This document shows positions 36,906 to 45,755 of a DNA stretch of 64,000 bases, one piece after another. The notes beneath the pieces were generated by a model. It saw only the letters and a list, made by a program, of their open reading frames with translations. It was not told where the DNA came from and made no database searches. Location of the stretch: assembly GCF_002366715.1 (NCBI RefSeq), contig NZ_DFBS01000032.1, forward strand, positions 1 through 64,000, written 5' to 3'. Every line of letters starts with the position of its first letter. Positions within the stretch are counted from its first letter, which is position 1. The position numbers and the translations under genes are program-made. This DNA comes from Halomonas sp. UBA3074. Its GTDB lineage: Bacteria > Pseudomonadota > Gammaproteobacteria > Pseudomonadales > Halomonadaceae.

Positions 36906-37499
36906 CTAACAGGGGCAAAGCATGCCCATGCCGTAAGTACGTAGGCGAGACACCCCTTGAAACCATGCAGTGGCCGCCAGTGGCGTGTCAATGACGGTTG
37001 CTTCAGCGCAAACCCTTACCACCGGGTGTTGCACCGATAATTTATGCTGCTGAGGCCAACGCCCCAGTGGACAAAAGCCAACGCTACCAACATTTATTGC
37101 CCACCCTTGGCGCTGCATACGCTCAATAATGAGGCTGGCCCACCGTTCACGCGGTGCCGGTATATGCTGGCTACGGGGCAGCCTTTCGCCGCTGGACGAT
37201 AACCGCGTGGCGACGGTAGGTACCCAGTGCCACTCCAGCTGCAGCGTGGTTCCTTCGTTAAGCGTCAGTACACGCTTTTCTGCATGGGGAAAATCACGCG
37301 CTGAGCGCACGCTAAACAGGTGTTGCTCTTGGGTTAACCACTGGGCACGAAAAATAAACGGTCGCTCGCGCTGGGGGGAGTGGGTATCACCTGAAAAGAG
37401 GTGCCACGCAGTGCAGTGGTAATCATCGAGTGTGACTGGGTGCCCTGACGTGTTCCCAGGGTGGCATAGCGCGCTGGCTTCGTAGTAATGCACCTGCAT
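36906..37499 (-). CDS. csf5: type IV CRISPR crRNA endonuclease Csf5 (Cas6-like)
   Basis: 197 aa RAMP-fold protein. The early DDYHCTAWHLFSGD segment resembles the Cas6e N-terminal 'H..vw.lF' block with a candidate catalytic His, and the C-terminus has the glycine-rich loop GVSRLRTYGMGML. Such proteins cut the repeat RNA and remain on the crRNA. It lies between csf1 and csf4 on the same strand. Sequence similarity is weak, as usual for this family; context gives most of the support. Confidence 0.8.
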   Translation of the reverse strand: MQVHYYEASALCHPGNTSGHPVTLDDYHCTAWHLFSGDTHSPQRERPFIFRAQWLTQEQHLFSVRSARDFPHAEKRVLTLNEGTTLQLEWHWVPTVATRLSSSGERLPRSQHIPAPRERWASLIIERMQRQGWAINVGSVGFCPLGRWPQQHKLSVQHPVVRVCAEATVIDTPLAATAWFQGVSRLRTYGMGMLCPC

Positions 37500-37531
37500 A
37501 GCGTGGGATTTATCCCCTCTCGTCTTTCGGG

Positions 37532-38548
37532 TTAAAACAGGTTGCCCTGTTCAGGCTCAACTTGCGCGCCTTCATTCGATGGCTTGGATGCCACCGGCGG
37601 TTGTGTTGATGACTGAGCTGATAAAAACGTAGCTGGTGAAGACTGGATCTTTGTTTGGCAGTAAGGCAACAACTTGTCCAAGTGTGGCATTACCCATCCC
37701 AATACGGCAGGTAGTCTTAAGCGGTCGTAGGGATCTGTTGGAATCGCCTGCAAAAGCGCGGCGGGGTCTGGCACGTTCTCCAACCACTGGGCAAACGCTT
37801 TGTCATCACGCTGCCCTTTGGCTGCATCAAGAATCGGTTTCCAGAAAGCAAAGCGGCCTGCTTGGCTGTCCAACCCCTGATCACTCATCACTTGGGCTGT
37901 GGTGATTATCGCGTGTAAGTCCAATACGCTGGCACCGTTCTCACTGTTACACCAGAGTTCATGCAGCGATGTGGTGGGCATCAGTTGGCGCATTAGGCCA
38001 TCCACTTTACGCCCCCAGTTTTCGATGTAAACAAAGCCGTCTTCAATCGGGTCAAGCGTCCCCTGTATTAATAGACTTATCAAGCGCACAAAAGGCTTTT
38101 CAATGCTTAAGCGTCCTTGCTGGCCCCACTCGCCGTCTCGGTATTTTTCAAACAATTTGGGCGGCAGGGTCAGGTATAGCTCTGCTTCTGGCGTAATAAT
38201 GCCGCCCGACCCCACCAGCATGCCCAACTTGCCGTAAATAGGGGTTTGGGTCTTCCCTGTAACATTCATGCGTTCTAAGCCGAGTATGTCCTGGCTGGGT
38301 ATGCGCGGGGTGTAGCAGGTTAAACAGACGTATTCTGCCTCACCACACTTACCATAGTGGTATTCAACGGCTTTAAAAGGTGCTTCGACCTCTGCCCATC
38401 TTCGATCACAACATGCGCAGTTGAGAGTGGTAGGCGTCAGCGTTGCTGCAAAGCTCCCACGCCTTAACGCGCTCGTAGCTTGGTAAAGAAGTTGGTAGCC
38501 CATGTGCTGAGGCCGCACTGGGGCAGGTGCAGCGCCGTATACCGTCAT
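37532..38548 (-). CDS. csf1: type IV CRISPR large-subunit-like protein Csf1
   Basis: 338 aa. It has a zinc-finger arrangement typical of Csf1: Cys44-x2-Cys47 and Cys75-x2-Cys78, with extra Cys46 and Cys68. Csf1 is the signature Cas8-like small subunit at the crRNA 5' end. The ATG overlaps the csf3 stop (ATGA). It is longer than the roughly 230-250 aa of some Csf1 proteins; the added part is C-terminal to the finger and ends in a low-complexity tail. Confidence 0.85.
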   Translation of the reverse strand: MTVYGAAPAPVRPQHMGYQLLYQATSALRRGSFAATLTPTTLNCACCDRRWAEVEAPFKAVEYHYGKCGEAEYVCLTCYTPRIPSQDILGLERMNVTGKTQTPIYGKLGMLVGSGGIITPEAELYLTLPPKLFEKYRDGEWGQQGRLSIEKPFVRLISLLIQGTLDPIEDGFVYIENWGRKVDGLMRQLMPTTSLHELWCNSENGASVLDLHAIITTAQVMSDQGLDSQAGRFAFWKPILDAAKGQRDDKAFAQWLENVPDPAALLQAIPTDPYDRLRLPAVLGWVMPHLDKLLPYCQTKIQSSPATFLSAQSSTQPPVASKPSNEGAQVEPEQGNLF

Positions 38549-39210
38549 TGCATTACCTCACGCAGAATGCGCGGTGGCCGATAAACCGGCTCATCGCTGC
38601 CCGCTGGCGTCAGGCGTAGGCAGTCTGTCAGGGGTGTATAAGGCATACCGGTATGCATTTCGGGTACACGCCAGCTACGTTGCCGCCACCGTTCTTCATG
38701 ATCTGGAACGGTGCTCATAATACTGACCGCCCCCTGCCCACGTGCATAAGCAATGCCGATATGTGGTATCTCACTCAACAGGTCAGTACAGGCGCTTGGA
38801 TCACCCTCTGCATAAAATATTAAGTACGGGCATAGCCGCCCTTTGTGGAGGGTGAGTTTCGGTGCCCAATCACCACCATCAAAGCGCAGCGGTGCCCGCA
38901 CGTTGCGCGCCGCTAATAAAGGCAGTTTATATAGGTGGGCCACCATGCCTACCTCATGCGCCTCCAGACCAAATTGGGGCGTTACCCCAAAAATCAGCTG
39001 CGAAGCGCGAAAAGCCCCCTGCTCATGGTCATAAGTAAGCGGCAGCGAAGGGGGGTGTTCCCAGTCTAAGGCGCGGCGGCAAGCCGCTTCATGTAATAAG
39101 GTGTCTAAACGCGGCACTACTCGAGGCAGTATCAGCGGCGTATGTAATTGCAGGATGAGCTTAAAGGGCTGCATTAAAGCTGGGTCGCCCCCTTGCGATG
39201 GCACTGCCAT
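38545..39210 (-). CDS. csf3: type IV CRISPR Cas5-like protein Csf3
   Basis: 221 aa from ATG 39210, two bases after the csf2 stop; ATG 39174 is an alternative. It is a RAMP protein with a C-terminal glycine-rich segment GIAYARGQGAVSI. Csf3 caps the crRNA 5' handle next to Csf1. Overlap with csf1 and near-contact with csf2 show one operon. Confidence 0.8.
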   Translation of the reverse strand: MAVPSQGGDPALMQPFKLILQLHTPLILPRVVPRLDTLLHEAACRRALDWEHPPSLPLTYDHEQGAFRASQLIFGVTPQFGLEAHEVGMVAHLYKLPLLAARNVRAPLRFDGGDWAPKLTLHKGRLCPYLIFYAEGDPSACTDLLSEIPHIGIAYARGQGAVSIMSTVPDHEERWRQRSWRVPEMHTGMPYTPLTDCLRLTPAGSDEPVYRPPRILREVMQ

Positions 39211-39212
39211 GG

Positions 39213-40292
39213 CTAGCGCTGTTTCCAACGTTGGCGAGCTTCTTGGCGGCTGAATAGAGTGAAATCATAGCTAGGCAGCGTCACTTTAAAGGCCTGCCAC
39301 GCCTGTTCCAATGGCTCCCCTTCTAATGTAATTCCCATGTCGTCTAGCCTCACCATGCCTATCCCCTCTGCTTGACGCTCACCCGGCGAACGCTGCATCA
39401 CCTGCCACTCAGCGCTAATGGCTCCGAAACCATTGGCTAAATGGCCTCCTAGGCGGGGGTGGTGAGAAAATTCAGCAAGGCAGTGCAGTAAGAGACCCAG
39501 TATTTCCGGCGACCCTTCTATGAGTTTTAAGCGGCTTTGCAGCTGGCTACCCGGCGCAATAGCTTCATAACCTGGCAACGGGTGCTTAATCGATTCTTCA
39601 GAACCTTCACGCTGTTTGCGGATCGCTTTCTCTTGGGCTTCCAGTTCTCGGGTCTGCTTTGCAAAGGCTTGCCTAGCCGCCACATCATCAGTTTTACGCG
39701 CGTCGACTTTGATGAGGCGAATTTGTTCTCGCACCTCTTCAATTGCCGCCATGCTTTCTTGGGTACTTCGCATTTGATCCATCAACGCCGCTTGCTCGTC
39801 AGCACTCAAGTAGGTCACCAAGCGTGGATCATGCTCAAATTGATCATGACGCACCCCTTGCCCTGCCGTTATAAGGTTGCTCGTACTGGTGAGCAGTGGC
39901 CCTACTTCTAAATAGCCTGCCAGCTTCCAGCGGCCAAATAGGCTCATGAAAGGGTTAGTTTGACGCAGAAACGCTTCCGCACGTGGGTCGTAATTGCGCC
40001 CCATCGCTTCGTTATTAACATCGCGTGAGATATCAATGCCTTCGCCCAGCATGTACATCTGCGCTCGGTTGAAAACGAGGTCTAACGGCTGGTCTTTAAG
40101 GCTGGCGAGTTCACGGATCAGCATATTCAGGCCTGCTTTACGCAGCGGCCCTCTTAACGTGCCGCCGTTAAGAAACACTTGGCCATGGGGAGTGCGGGGC
40201 AGCCTTTCGTCCATCCCAAAGTAGCTGACGTTGAGCGGAGCTTCAGCCGTAATATGGCCGGAAAGCTGATAGGCCAGCGGGGTCGTGTTCAT
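39213..40292 (-). CDS. csf2: type IV CRISPR backbone protein Csf2 (Cas7-like)
   Basis: 359 aa from ATG 40292, preceded by AGGA. The Cas7 signature near the N-terminus reads GGTLRGPLRKAG (43-54); a charged helical insert (about 180-245) and a late 'RLGGHLANGFGAISAEW' glycine-rich segment follow. Csf2 polymerises along the crRNA. It is the first gene of the csf2-csf3-csf1-csf5-csf4 operon. Confidence 0.85.
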   Translation of the reverse strand: MNTTPLAYQLSGHITAEAPLNVSYFGMDERLPRTPHGQVFLNGGTLRGPLRKAGLNMLIRELASLKDQPLDLVFNRAQMYMLGEGIDISRDVNNEAMGRNYDPRAEAFLRQTNPFMSLFGRWKLAGYLEVGPLLTSTSNLITAGQGVRHDQFEHDPRLVTYLSADEQAALMDQMRSTQESMAAIEEVREQIRLIKVDARKTDDVAARQAFAKQTRELEAQEKAIRKQREGSEESIKHPLPGYEAIAPGSQLQSRLKLIEGSPEILGLLLHCLAEFSHHPRLGGHLANGFGAISAEWQVMQRSPGERQAEGIGMVRLDDMGITLEGEPLEQAWQAFKVTLPSYDFTLFSRQEARQRWKQR

Positions 40293-40395
40293 TAACAATC
40301 CTGTGCTTATCTGAAAGCGTGGCCACTATGATGGCATATCGTTCGGCTGGGTAATAACGCGAAGTACGTACAAAAAATAAAACGTTTCCAGCAAA

Positions 40396-40426
40396 TTGAA
40401 GCCATCCCAGCAAGGGACAGCTTCAA
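40396..40426 (-). terminator. hairpin between the RadC-like gene and csf2
   Basis: TTGAAGC/GCTTCAA arms with an inner CCC/GGG pair, eight bases after the RadC-like stop. A T-rich stretch follows on the minus strand. It may separate the csf operon from the RadC-like gene. Confidence 0.45.
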
Positions 40427-40433
40427 CAAATAA

Positions 40434-40931
40434 TTACAAATACCCCATCTCAGCAAACGACTTACACCCATCGCTCGCCACCACTACGTGATCAATCACC
40501 CGAATATCCATCAGCCCCAGGGCTTCCTTCAGGCGCTCGGTAATACGTCTGTCTGCGCCGCTGGGTTCGGGGTCACCGCTGGGGTGGTTGTGTACCAAAA
40601 TAACGGCAGCGGCGTTATAGGCGAGTGCTGCTTTCAGCACCTCCCTTGGATAGACGCTGGCAGCGTCGATGGTTCCCCGAAACAGCTCCTCGAAACGGAT
40701 CACCCGGTGTTGGCTATCCAGAAACAATACGCTGAATACTTCATGTTCGTAGTCCTGAAGCAGTAACTGCAGGTGCTCGAATGCCTGCGAGGGCTGGGTG
40801 ATCTTGCGGCCTTTGGCGAGCTTACGCCGCGCAAAGCGTTTAGCCATGGTGATGATGTCAGTTTCGGTAACGGGCGATGTTACAAGGTAGGTGCCCGCCA
40901 CTTCCCCGGCTTTGAGTTTGGCGTGTGTCAT
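40434..40931 (-). CDS. RadC-like JAB/MPN domain protein
   Basis: 165 aa from ATG 40931 with TGGAGG just upstream. It contains the JAMM metal motif HNHPSGDPEPSGAD preceded by a conserved Glu, as in RadC proteins, but lacks the long N-terminal helix-hairpin-helix part of chromosomal RadC. Short forms of this kind are common on plasmids and islands. Function in DNA repair is unproven for the family. A strong terminator hairpin stands between it and the exonuclease gene. Confidence 0.85.
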   Translation of the reverse strand: MTHAKLKAGEVAGTYLVTSPVTETDIITMAKRFARRKLAKGRKITQPSQAFEHLQLLLQDYEHEVFSVLFLDSQHRVIRFEELFRGTIDAASVYPREVLKAALAYNAAAVILVHNHPSGDPEPSGADRRITERLKEALGLMDIRVIDHVVVASDGCKSFAEMGYL

Positions 40932-40948
40932 GGTTGCCTCCAATAAAT

Positions 40949-40978
40949 AAAAAAATGCCGGGGTGGTGGCCCCGGCAT
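40949..40978 (-). terminator. intrinsic terminator after the YqaJ exonuclease gene
   Basis: Minus strand: ATGCCGGGG-CCACCA-CCCCGGCAT followed by T6, only 18 bp before the RadC-like start, so the latter's expression depends on readthrough. Confidence 0.8.
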
Positions 40979-41022
40979 CTATGTCGTTAGATAGCGTGTT
41001 GAAGTTTGAAGTATGGGTTCCG

Positions 41023-41634
41023 TCACGCAGCCATCACTTGGCTCATTCGTCGCTCCATTTCTTCATGGAATGCTTCGACCCGTTCAGCAATGGTGCGGAT
41101 CATGATGTCGTCGCGGTAGGCTCGCTTGATAAACAGCGGCATACCGGGCCAATAGCTCACAAAGTCGATCCATTCCCGTTCGCTGACCCATAGGCCACCC
41201 TGGCATTGGGGTAGGTGCTCATCGGGTATTTCTCCATTCAACAGCACTTCGATTTGGAACTTGGGTAGCTTGGTTTTGATTTCTAGCAGGCCGTTAGCGC
41301 CTACCAGGCTGTCTGGTGAGTAGCCCACCTCGTGATTAAGGATCAGGCCCACTTCATGGGGCTGGGGTTCGCCAGTGGCATCGCAATAAAGCGCACGTGC
41401 CACGCCTTCCAGCTCATGGCCACGACGGGTATGCGCGTTACCCTGAAACGGCTCGGCCAGCTCGCCGGTAATTCGCTCGCCTATTAACTGGTGCATGTAG
41501 GTAATGGCCCCGGCACCCAATCCACCAGGGCCTTTGCCTTTAACCAGCAATGACTTTAGCTCCGACATGGTGACGCGCCCTAAGCGCGCCGCCAGCCATT
41601 CAGGGGAGCCTTGCGGCATAGTGAGTATCTGCAT
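41023..41634 (-). CDS. YqaJ-type viral recombinase exonuclease
   Basis: 203 aa. It has the PD-(D/E)xK core of lambda exonuclease-like YqaJ proteins: Asp in YSPDSLVG and the LEIKTK motif, with an early RLGRVTMSE block. It resects double-stranded ends, giving single strands for the ERF-type annealing protein encoded directly upstream. Together they form a Red-like recombination pair. Confidence 0.85.
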   Translation of the reverse strand: MQILTMPQGSPEWLAARLGRVTMSELKSLLVKGKGPGGLGAGAITYMHQLIGERITGELAEPFQGNAHTRRGHELEGVARALYCDATGEPQPHEVGLILNHEVGYSPDSLVGANGLLEIKTKLPKFQIEVLLNGEIPDEHLPQCQGGLWVSEREWIDFVSYWPGMPLFIKRAYRDDIMIRTIAERVEAFHEEMERRMSQVMAA

Positions 41635-41671
41635 GGATGCCTCCTTTACTCAGATAGGGCTGGTACGCCGT

Positions 41672-42460
41672 TCACTTAACGGCTCGCTTGGTGAGGGATG
41701 CCCTGAGCTTGTCGAAGTCGCTATACGGCACTTGCACGGCTGAGCCGTATTTGCCGCTGAACCACTCCTGGGTCGTTGCGGGGCATTGGCTGATCAAGCG
41801 TTGGATTTGGCCTGCCTGGAACGGGGTTATCGTCTTGATGCCTGCCTTGGTACTGGCGTTACCGTTATCATCCTGGCCGCGCGTGGTGATGTTGAGTAGT
41901 GCGGAAAGTACATAACGCTTGCCATAGCTGGTAGAGGAACCAAACGCCTGCACGGCATTTTTGTTACCACTCATATCCGCAGGTAATAGCATGCTAGTCT
42001 CTTCGCGGTGGCCATCCTTGTGCATTAGCACCCCCGTTACCTGGATACCGCGCTCCTGAGTCTGAATACGAAAGCTCACCGCAAAGCCATGCTTCTGCAT
42101 GATCGGGCGCACGGTATCGACAATATCCTCCAAGGTGGCGTAGCAACCGTTGTTGGTTTGACCACGCTCTTCAATGCTGGGGAGTTCGGTCTGCATAGTC
42201 GCCATGGCAGCGCTATAGGCCATCATGGCCTGACGATCCATAACGCGTTCCTGCATTTGTAGGAGACGCTCCATTTTGTCGATATCGACATCGGGATTGA
42301 GTGCAGCACGCTCGATTACCTGGATGATCGCGGTGCTTTCTGCTGTAGAGGTCGACTCAACGGGGGCTGCAGGGACAGCCGTGACGGCGTTGGCTTTAGC
42401 TGAGGTTGGGGGAGTTACCGGGCGGGAAGAAGAATTTACCACATTAGAGGATTGTGCCAT
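41672..42460 (-). CDS. ERF-family single-strand annealing protein
   Basis: 262 aa from ATG 42460, preceded by GGAGGTG. After a low-complexity Pro/Thr/Ala N-terminus, the core has 'MQTELPSIEERGQTNNGCYATLEDI', 'IMQKHGFAVSF' and 'AFGSSTSYGKRYVLSALLNI', matching the ERF superfamily. It anneals complementary strands in phage and plasmid recombination and partners the downstream exonuclease. Confidence 0.85.
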   Translation of the reverse strand: MAQSSNVVNSSSRPVTPPTSAKANAVTAVPAAPVESTSTAESTAIIQVIERAALNPDVDIDKMERLLQMQERVMDRQAMMAYSAAMATMQTELPSIEERGQTNNGCYATLEDIVDTVRPIMQKHGFAVSFRIQTQERGIQVTGVLMHKDGHREETSMLLPADMSGNKNAVQAFGSSTSYGKRYVLSALLNITTRGQDDNGNASTKAGIKTITPFQAGQIQRLISQCPATTQEWFSGKYGSAVQVPYSDFDKLRASLTKRAVK

Positions 42461-42533
42461 GGGGCACCTCCATTGAAACAAGGATCGTTGGTGATGCCGT
42501 GTCGTCAGGCATCGTTATGAAATGATCGCGGCA

Positions 42534-42710
42534 TTACTCCGCTAAATGCTGGGCTAGCTCATTGGCTTTAATAGGTACTAGCCGTATTTCTGCTCGATAA
42601 AACGTGCCTTGCGCGCAGACCACGGTGTCAGCGCGGTGGGCATGGTTGGCTATTAGCTCTTCAGTCAGACGCGTTAAAGCAACTTCAATGGCATGGGAAA
42701 TAAACGTCAT
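42534..42710 (-). CDS. small protein of unknown function
   Basis: 58 aa from ATG 42710 with GAGGTA upstream. Amphipathic helix followed by a short beta-like part; no motif recognised. It sits between the DUF932 and ERF genes on the same strand. Confidence 0.5.
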   Translation of the reverse strand: MTFISHAIEVALTRLTEELIANHAHRADTVVCAQGTFYRAEIRLVPIKANELAQHLAE

Positions 42711-42741
42711 AGCAGTACCTCGCGGCATAAGCCCCACAGCA

Positions 42742-42772
42742 AAACGCCCAGCCTTTGAGGGGCTGGGCGTTT
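42742..42772 (-). terminator. terminator after the DUF932 gene
   Basis: A perfect 12-bp stem AAACGCCCAGCC/GGCTGGGCGTTT with a seven-base loop and flanking A/T runs, downstream of the DUF932 stop on the minus strand. Confidence 0.7.
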
Positions 42773-42850
42773 ATGCCGGGGAGATGGTGGATATCATTGG
42801 ATTGGGAAGATCACAGCAAGGGGTAGAACGACGCCCTACCGATGGGTTGG

Positions 42851-43819
42851 TTAAGACACTAGCGCTAACGCGGCATCGAGTGCTTCCTGCTTGAGCTGGG
42901 CGCCCTGGCCGAACCAAGCAGAATCCATACGGGTGTCGTTGCTGCGCGCCCGTTTGTCGTGGTCCACGTACTCGGTCACGGCATTCAGCAGGCCCCAGGC
43001 CGTGTCTTTAGCGGTGATTAGGTGAGAACCCCGGCCTTCGCCGTGGTAGAGCTTCTGTACTTTGTTCAGGGCCCGGTAGTTGGGCAGCTTAGAGGGATCG
43101 TCTATCGGTTTCTCGGCCCCGCAGATCACCGACTGGAAATACTGCTGCGCTTCACGGTGATCAATCTTGCGTTCTGCCAAGGCCTTCATGCGATACATAA
43201 AGTCGTTCCACTGCGAGACAGAAATCCCCAGCTGGCTCTTCACTGCACGCGGATCGAACTCCGACCGATGAGGCACTTTCACAGCTTGCGAGGTGCCATC
43301 CACCGCAATTTGCAGCGTGTTATTACACACCACCCTTATTGTGGTAGGTGTGGCCATGGTAGCCAGCGTGCCATCACAGGAAGTAGCCAACAGTAGGTAG
43401 TCATTAACTTCATCCTGGCCTTTTAGTGACGTGCTTAAGCCACTGCGTGCCAAGGCCCAGAACTTACGTCCGCCTTTGAGTACCCCAGCGGTTTCCAGCT
43501 CATACCCTGCGTATTCAGTGAGATCGCGGTAGAACTCCAGGATCTCTTCAGGCTGAACCACTTTATAGCGTTGGGACACCACCGATAGCGGTACCTTAGT
43601 ATCCGAACGGTAGAGCACCTTCTGTTCCGGGAACGAGTGGATGCTACCCAAGTGGCTAGCCCCTTCGGCAATAAAGCGCACCGGCGCTTCTTCGATATGC
43701 CAATCCATACCCGCTTGTTCCCGCCAGACCTCCAGCGGTTGGTGACGGTCGAGCTGTTGCCCCAGGCCATGCCAAGGGGTAGCGCCAACGTAAGCCATGT
43801 GTTCAACGAGATGAGCCAT
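42851..43819 (-). CDS. DUF932 plasmid/phage-type protein
   Basis: 322 aa from ATG 43819, preceded by AAGGAG. It matches DUF932 (phage/plasmid TIGR03299-like) in 'ATPWHGLGQQL' near the start, 'RVVCNNTLQIAV' in the middle and 'GSHLITAKDTAWGLLNAVTEYVDH' near the end. The function is unknown; the family is a common companion of plasmid recombination genes such as those next to it. Confidence 0.85.
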   Translation of the reverse strand: MAHLVEHMAYVGATPWHGLGQQLDRHQPLEVWREQAGMDWHIEEAPVRFIAEGASHLGSIHSFPEQKVLYRSDTKVPLSVVSQRYKVVQPEEILEFYRDLTEYAGYELETAGVLKGGRKFWALARSGLSTSLKGQDEVNDYLLLATSCDGTLATMATPTTIRVVCNNTLQIAVDGTSQAVKVPHRSEFDPRAVKSQLGISVSQWNDFMYRMKALAERKIDHREAQQYFQSVICGAEKPIDDPSKLPNYRALNKVQKLYHGEGRGSHLITAKDTAWGLLNAVTEYVDHDKRARSNDTRMDSAWFGQGAQLKQEALDAALALVS

Positions 43820-43869
43820 TACAAACTCCTTTAGGATTTTCAAGGTTAATGAGCGCGCACGGCATAAAG

Positions 43870-43891
43870 GCCCGCCCTGAGTAAGGCGGGC
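43870..43891 (-). terminator. hairpin upstream of the DUF932 gene
   Basis: GCCCGCC/GGCGGGC arms with an eight-base loop, between the glycine-zipper gene and the DUF932 gene; only a short T run follows. Confidence 0.45.
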
Positions 43892-43952
43892 AAGCGAATG
43901 CGTGTAGAGGTAGTCGTCGTATTAAGCGGCAGAGAGGCCCGCTGCAAGGGGG

Positions 43953-44285
43953 TTACTCAGCGTGGGGACGAAAGGTGCAATCACAAGCACAGCAGGCGTA
44001 GTTATCGAGCATTTTCTGATCAAGCTCATGGCCCAGCTTGGCACCGGCAACACCAAAGGTCGTGCCGCCTAACAATCCACCAAATACAGCACCGGACAGG
44101 CTACCAATGGTAATGCCTGCCGGCCCTATCATTGCACCGACCAGCGCCCCCGCCTTGGCACCACTAAGGGCTCCGGCAGCCCCAGACGCAGCACCGGCAG
44201 CGGCCCCAGTAGCACCGCCGACCTTTCTACCCAGGTTGCGAGATATAACATTTGGGGAACCACACTTTGGACAGTGAGGTGTCAT
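43953..44285 (-). CDS. glycine-zipper membrane protein with flanking zinc-binding cysteine pairs
   Basis: 110 aa with GGAGG upstream of the ATG. The N-terminus has CPKC (Cys5, Cys8) and the C-terminus CCACDC, together able to form a zinc ribbon. Between them lies a Gly/Ala-rich region (about 22-85) with GxxxG repeats, as in glycine-zipper membrane proteins. Full function unknown. Its position with plasmid-type genes suggests a cell-envelope or stress role, but this is a guess. Confidence 0.65.
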   Translation of the reverse strand: MTPHCPKCGSPNVISRNLGRKVGGATGAAAGAASGAAGALSGAKAGALVGAMIGPAGITIGSLSGAVFGGLLGGTTFGVAGAKLGHELDQKMLDNYACCACDCTFRPHAE

Positions 44286-44985
44286 GAAGATCTTCCTCCA
44301 TTAGCAGTGAAATGGATGCTGGCTAAGCCATCCCTGATAGCTTCATGGAGGTAGTATGTGGCTGAGATTTTTTTGAATCGAATGACCCACTAGGACAACA
44401 CGGCCATCAAGGCCCGTATTCACCGGTCATACGTCAGCCACGGCAAAAGATGGGGTTTTACGGCCTGCGACGGCCACTATCGAGGAAAACGGCTGGGGCG
44501 ATGTAATTGTATACCGCCTTCCCGAATAGGATGCAGCGACCCGTGACGCCATCCCGTCACGGTGTCTTGTGTCGGTCAACTCAACGGAATTTCCTGATAA
44601 CGTGTCTTTTGTGACATTGATAGGGTTTCACTGGGGATTGGGAAGCAAAGCATAGACGGAGCCTTGCCTGTCGGTATGTCTCATTCGAGGGTTTAGTATT
44701 ATAGGCATTCAATAGGGTCTTTATGAGCGCTTATGGGCTCACTTGTGATAGCCCATTCAAGGCATTCAGTATCCGCCAAGACGTGGGCCCACACAGCCCA
44801 CGGTGAAGACCTCCTCACGCGTGAAAGACCATCACTGATTACGGGTAAGCAGACGTGTTGAAGACGTCTGCTGCCCTGCCTGTGGTGTCGTAAAAGGCGA
44901 TTCTTAACATCGCCATGCTTACTTCCCCTACGCCACAAGACCACCGCTGCGGATCGTTCTCTCAACCTATCCGCGAGGTGTACCC
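44286..44985. other. 700-bp structured non-coding region upstream of the Gp2/YfjJ gene
   Basis: No convincing gene. Several perfect or near-perfect hairpins are visible: CCGTGACG/CGTCACGG near 44541-44562, GCAGACGT/ACGTCTGC at about 44848-44870, and GCGAT/ATCGC near 44897-44913. Because the next gene encodes a Rep-like protein, this is a candidate replication origin or regulatory RNA region. Confidence 0.4.
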
Positions 44986-45678
44986 ATGTTTGACCACCAT
45001 CCACTGCGTCATCCCCTAAACGATAAGCTCCGCCTGTATTACGACAATATCTACCAAGGGTTCGACGTCAGCCAGCGTAAGAATGGTCCATTGATTGAAA
45101 ACTACCTGGAGCGTGCCTTTCTGACCTTGAACACCATCTGCAACCTTCAGCGAGAGGTTTTTGTTTTTCGTATTGATCTTCGTTTCCCTGATGCGATGCA
45201 GCGGTCATCGATGCACGACAATAATGACGTCCTGGCGGCCTTCTTCCGTTACTTTCGCTACGAGATTCGCAAGGCCAACACCAAGCACCAGACCCCGGTA
45301 CGCTACCTCTGGGCACGGGAGCAGGACACCAGCGACAAGCCGCACTACCACGTGATGATGTTCGTCAACAAGGCGGCCTTCGACAACCTCGGGTACTTTG
45401 CCCCGGACGAGTACGGTATGTACACGCTGGATAACCTCTATCACCGAATGATGCGAGCATGGTTGAAGGCCATGGGGTTTGATCCTGACGATTCCTGGTT
45501 TAAACAGCTGGTGCACGTCAGCGAGAACCCGGTGACGGAGGTTCCCTGGTCTCGCATCCTGCATCGCCATGATTGGGTCAGCATGGATGAGACCATGTTC
45601 ATGGCCAGCTACCTGTGCAAGGCTCACAGCAAGACGATCGGCCAGGGTATGCACGTCTTTGATTACAGCCGTGCTTGA
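44986..45678 (+). CDS. inovirus Gp2/YagK-YfjJ family protein with HUH-like motif
   Basis: 230 aa; GAGGTG stands before the ATG. The order of elements fits the Gp2/YfjJ family: a VFRIDLRFPD strand, 'YLWAREQDTSDKPHYHVMMF' with an H-x-H (HYH) pair, and a later MASYLCKAHSK segment with a Tyr placed like the catalytic Tyr of HUH replication proteins. Pfam describes the family as related to filamentous-phage Gp2 replication proteins. A role in island replication or transfer is inferred. Confidence 0.75.
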   Translation: MFDHHPLRHPLNDKLRLYYDNIYQGFDVSQRKNGPLIENYLERAFLTLNTICNLQREVFVFRIDLRFPDAMQRSSMHDNNDVLAAFFRYFRYEIRKANTKHQTPVRYLWAREQDTSDKPHYHVMMFVNKAAFDNLGYFAPDEYGMYTLDNLYHRMMRAWLKAMGFDPDDSWFKQLVHVSENPVTEVPWSRILHRHDWVSMDETMFMASYLCKAHSKTIGQGMHVFDYSRA

Positions 45679-45755
45679 TACTATGCGTGAGGGTTCGTCA
45701 CTGGCGGGCCTTCCTCTTTTGATCTGATTCTCCCTTCATCTCAAGGAGTCATCCC

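Noticed and set aside
40299..40433. CRISPR array or leader upstream of csf2
   Set aside because: No direct repeats of 25-37 bp; only one hairpin is present, which fits a terminator.
44699..45004. 101-aa minus-strand frame in the structured region
   Set aside because: It overlaps the Gp2/YfjJ start, has no good start site and covers hairpins; more likely non-coding.
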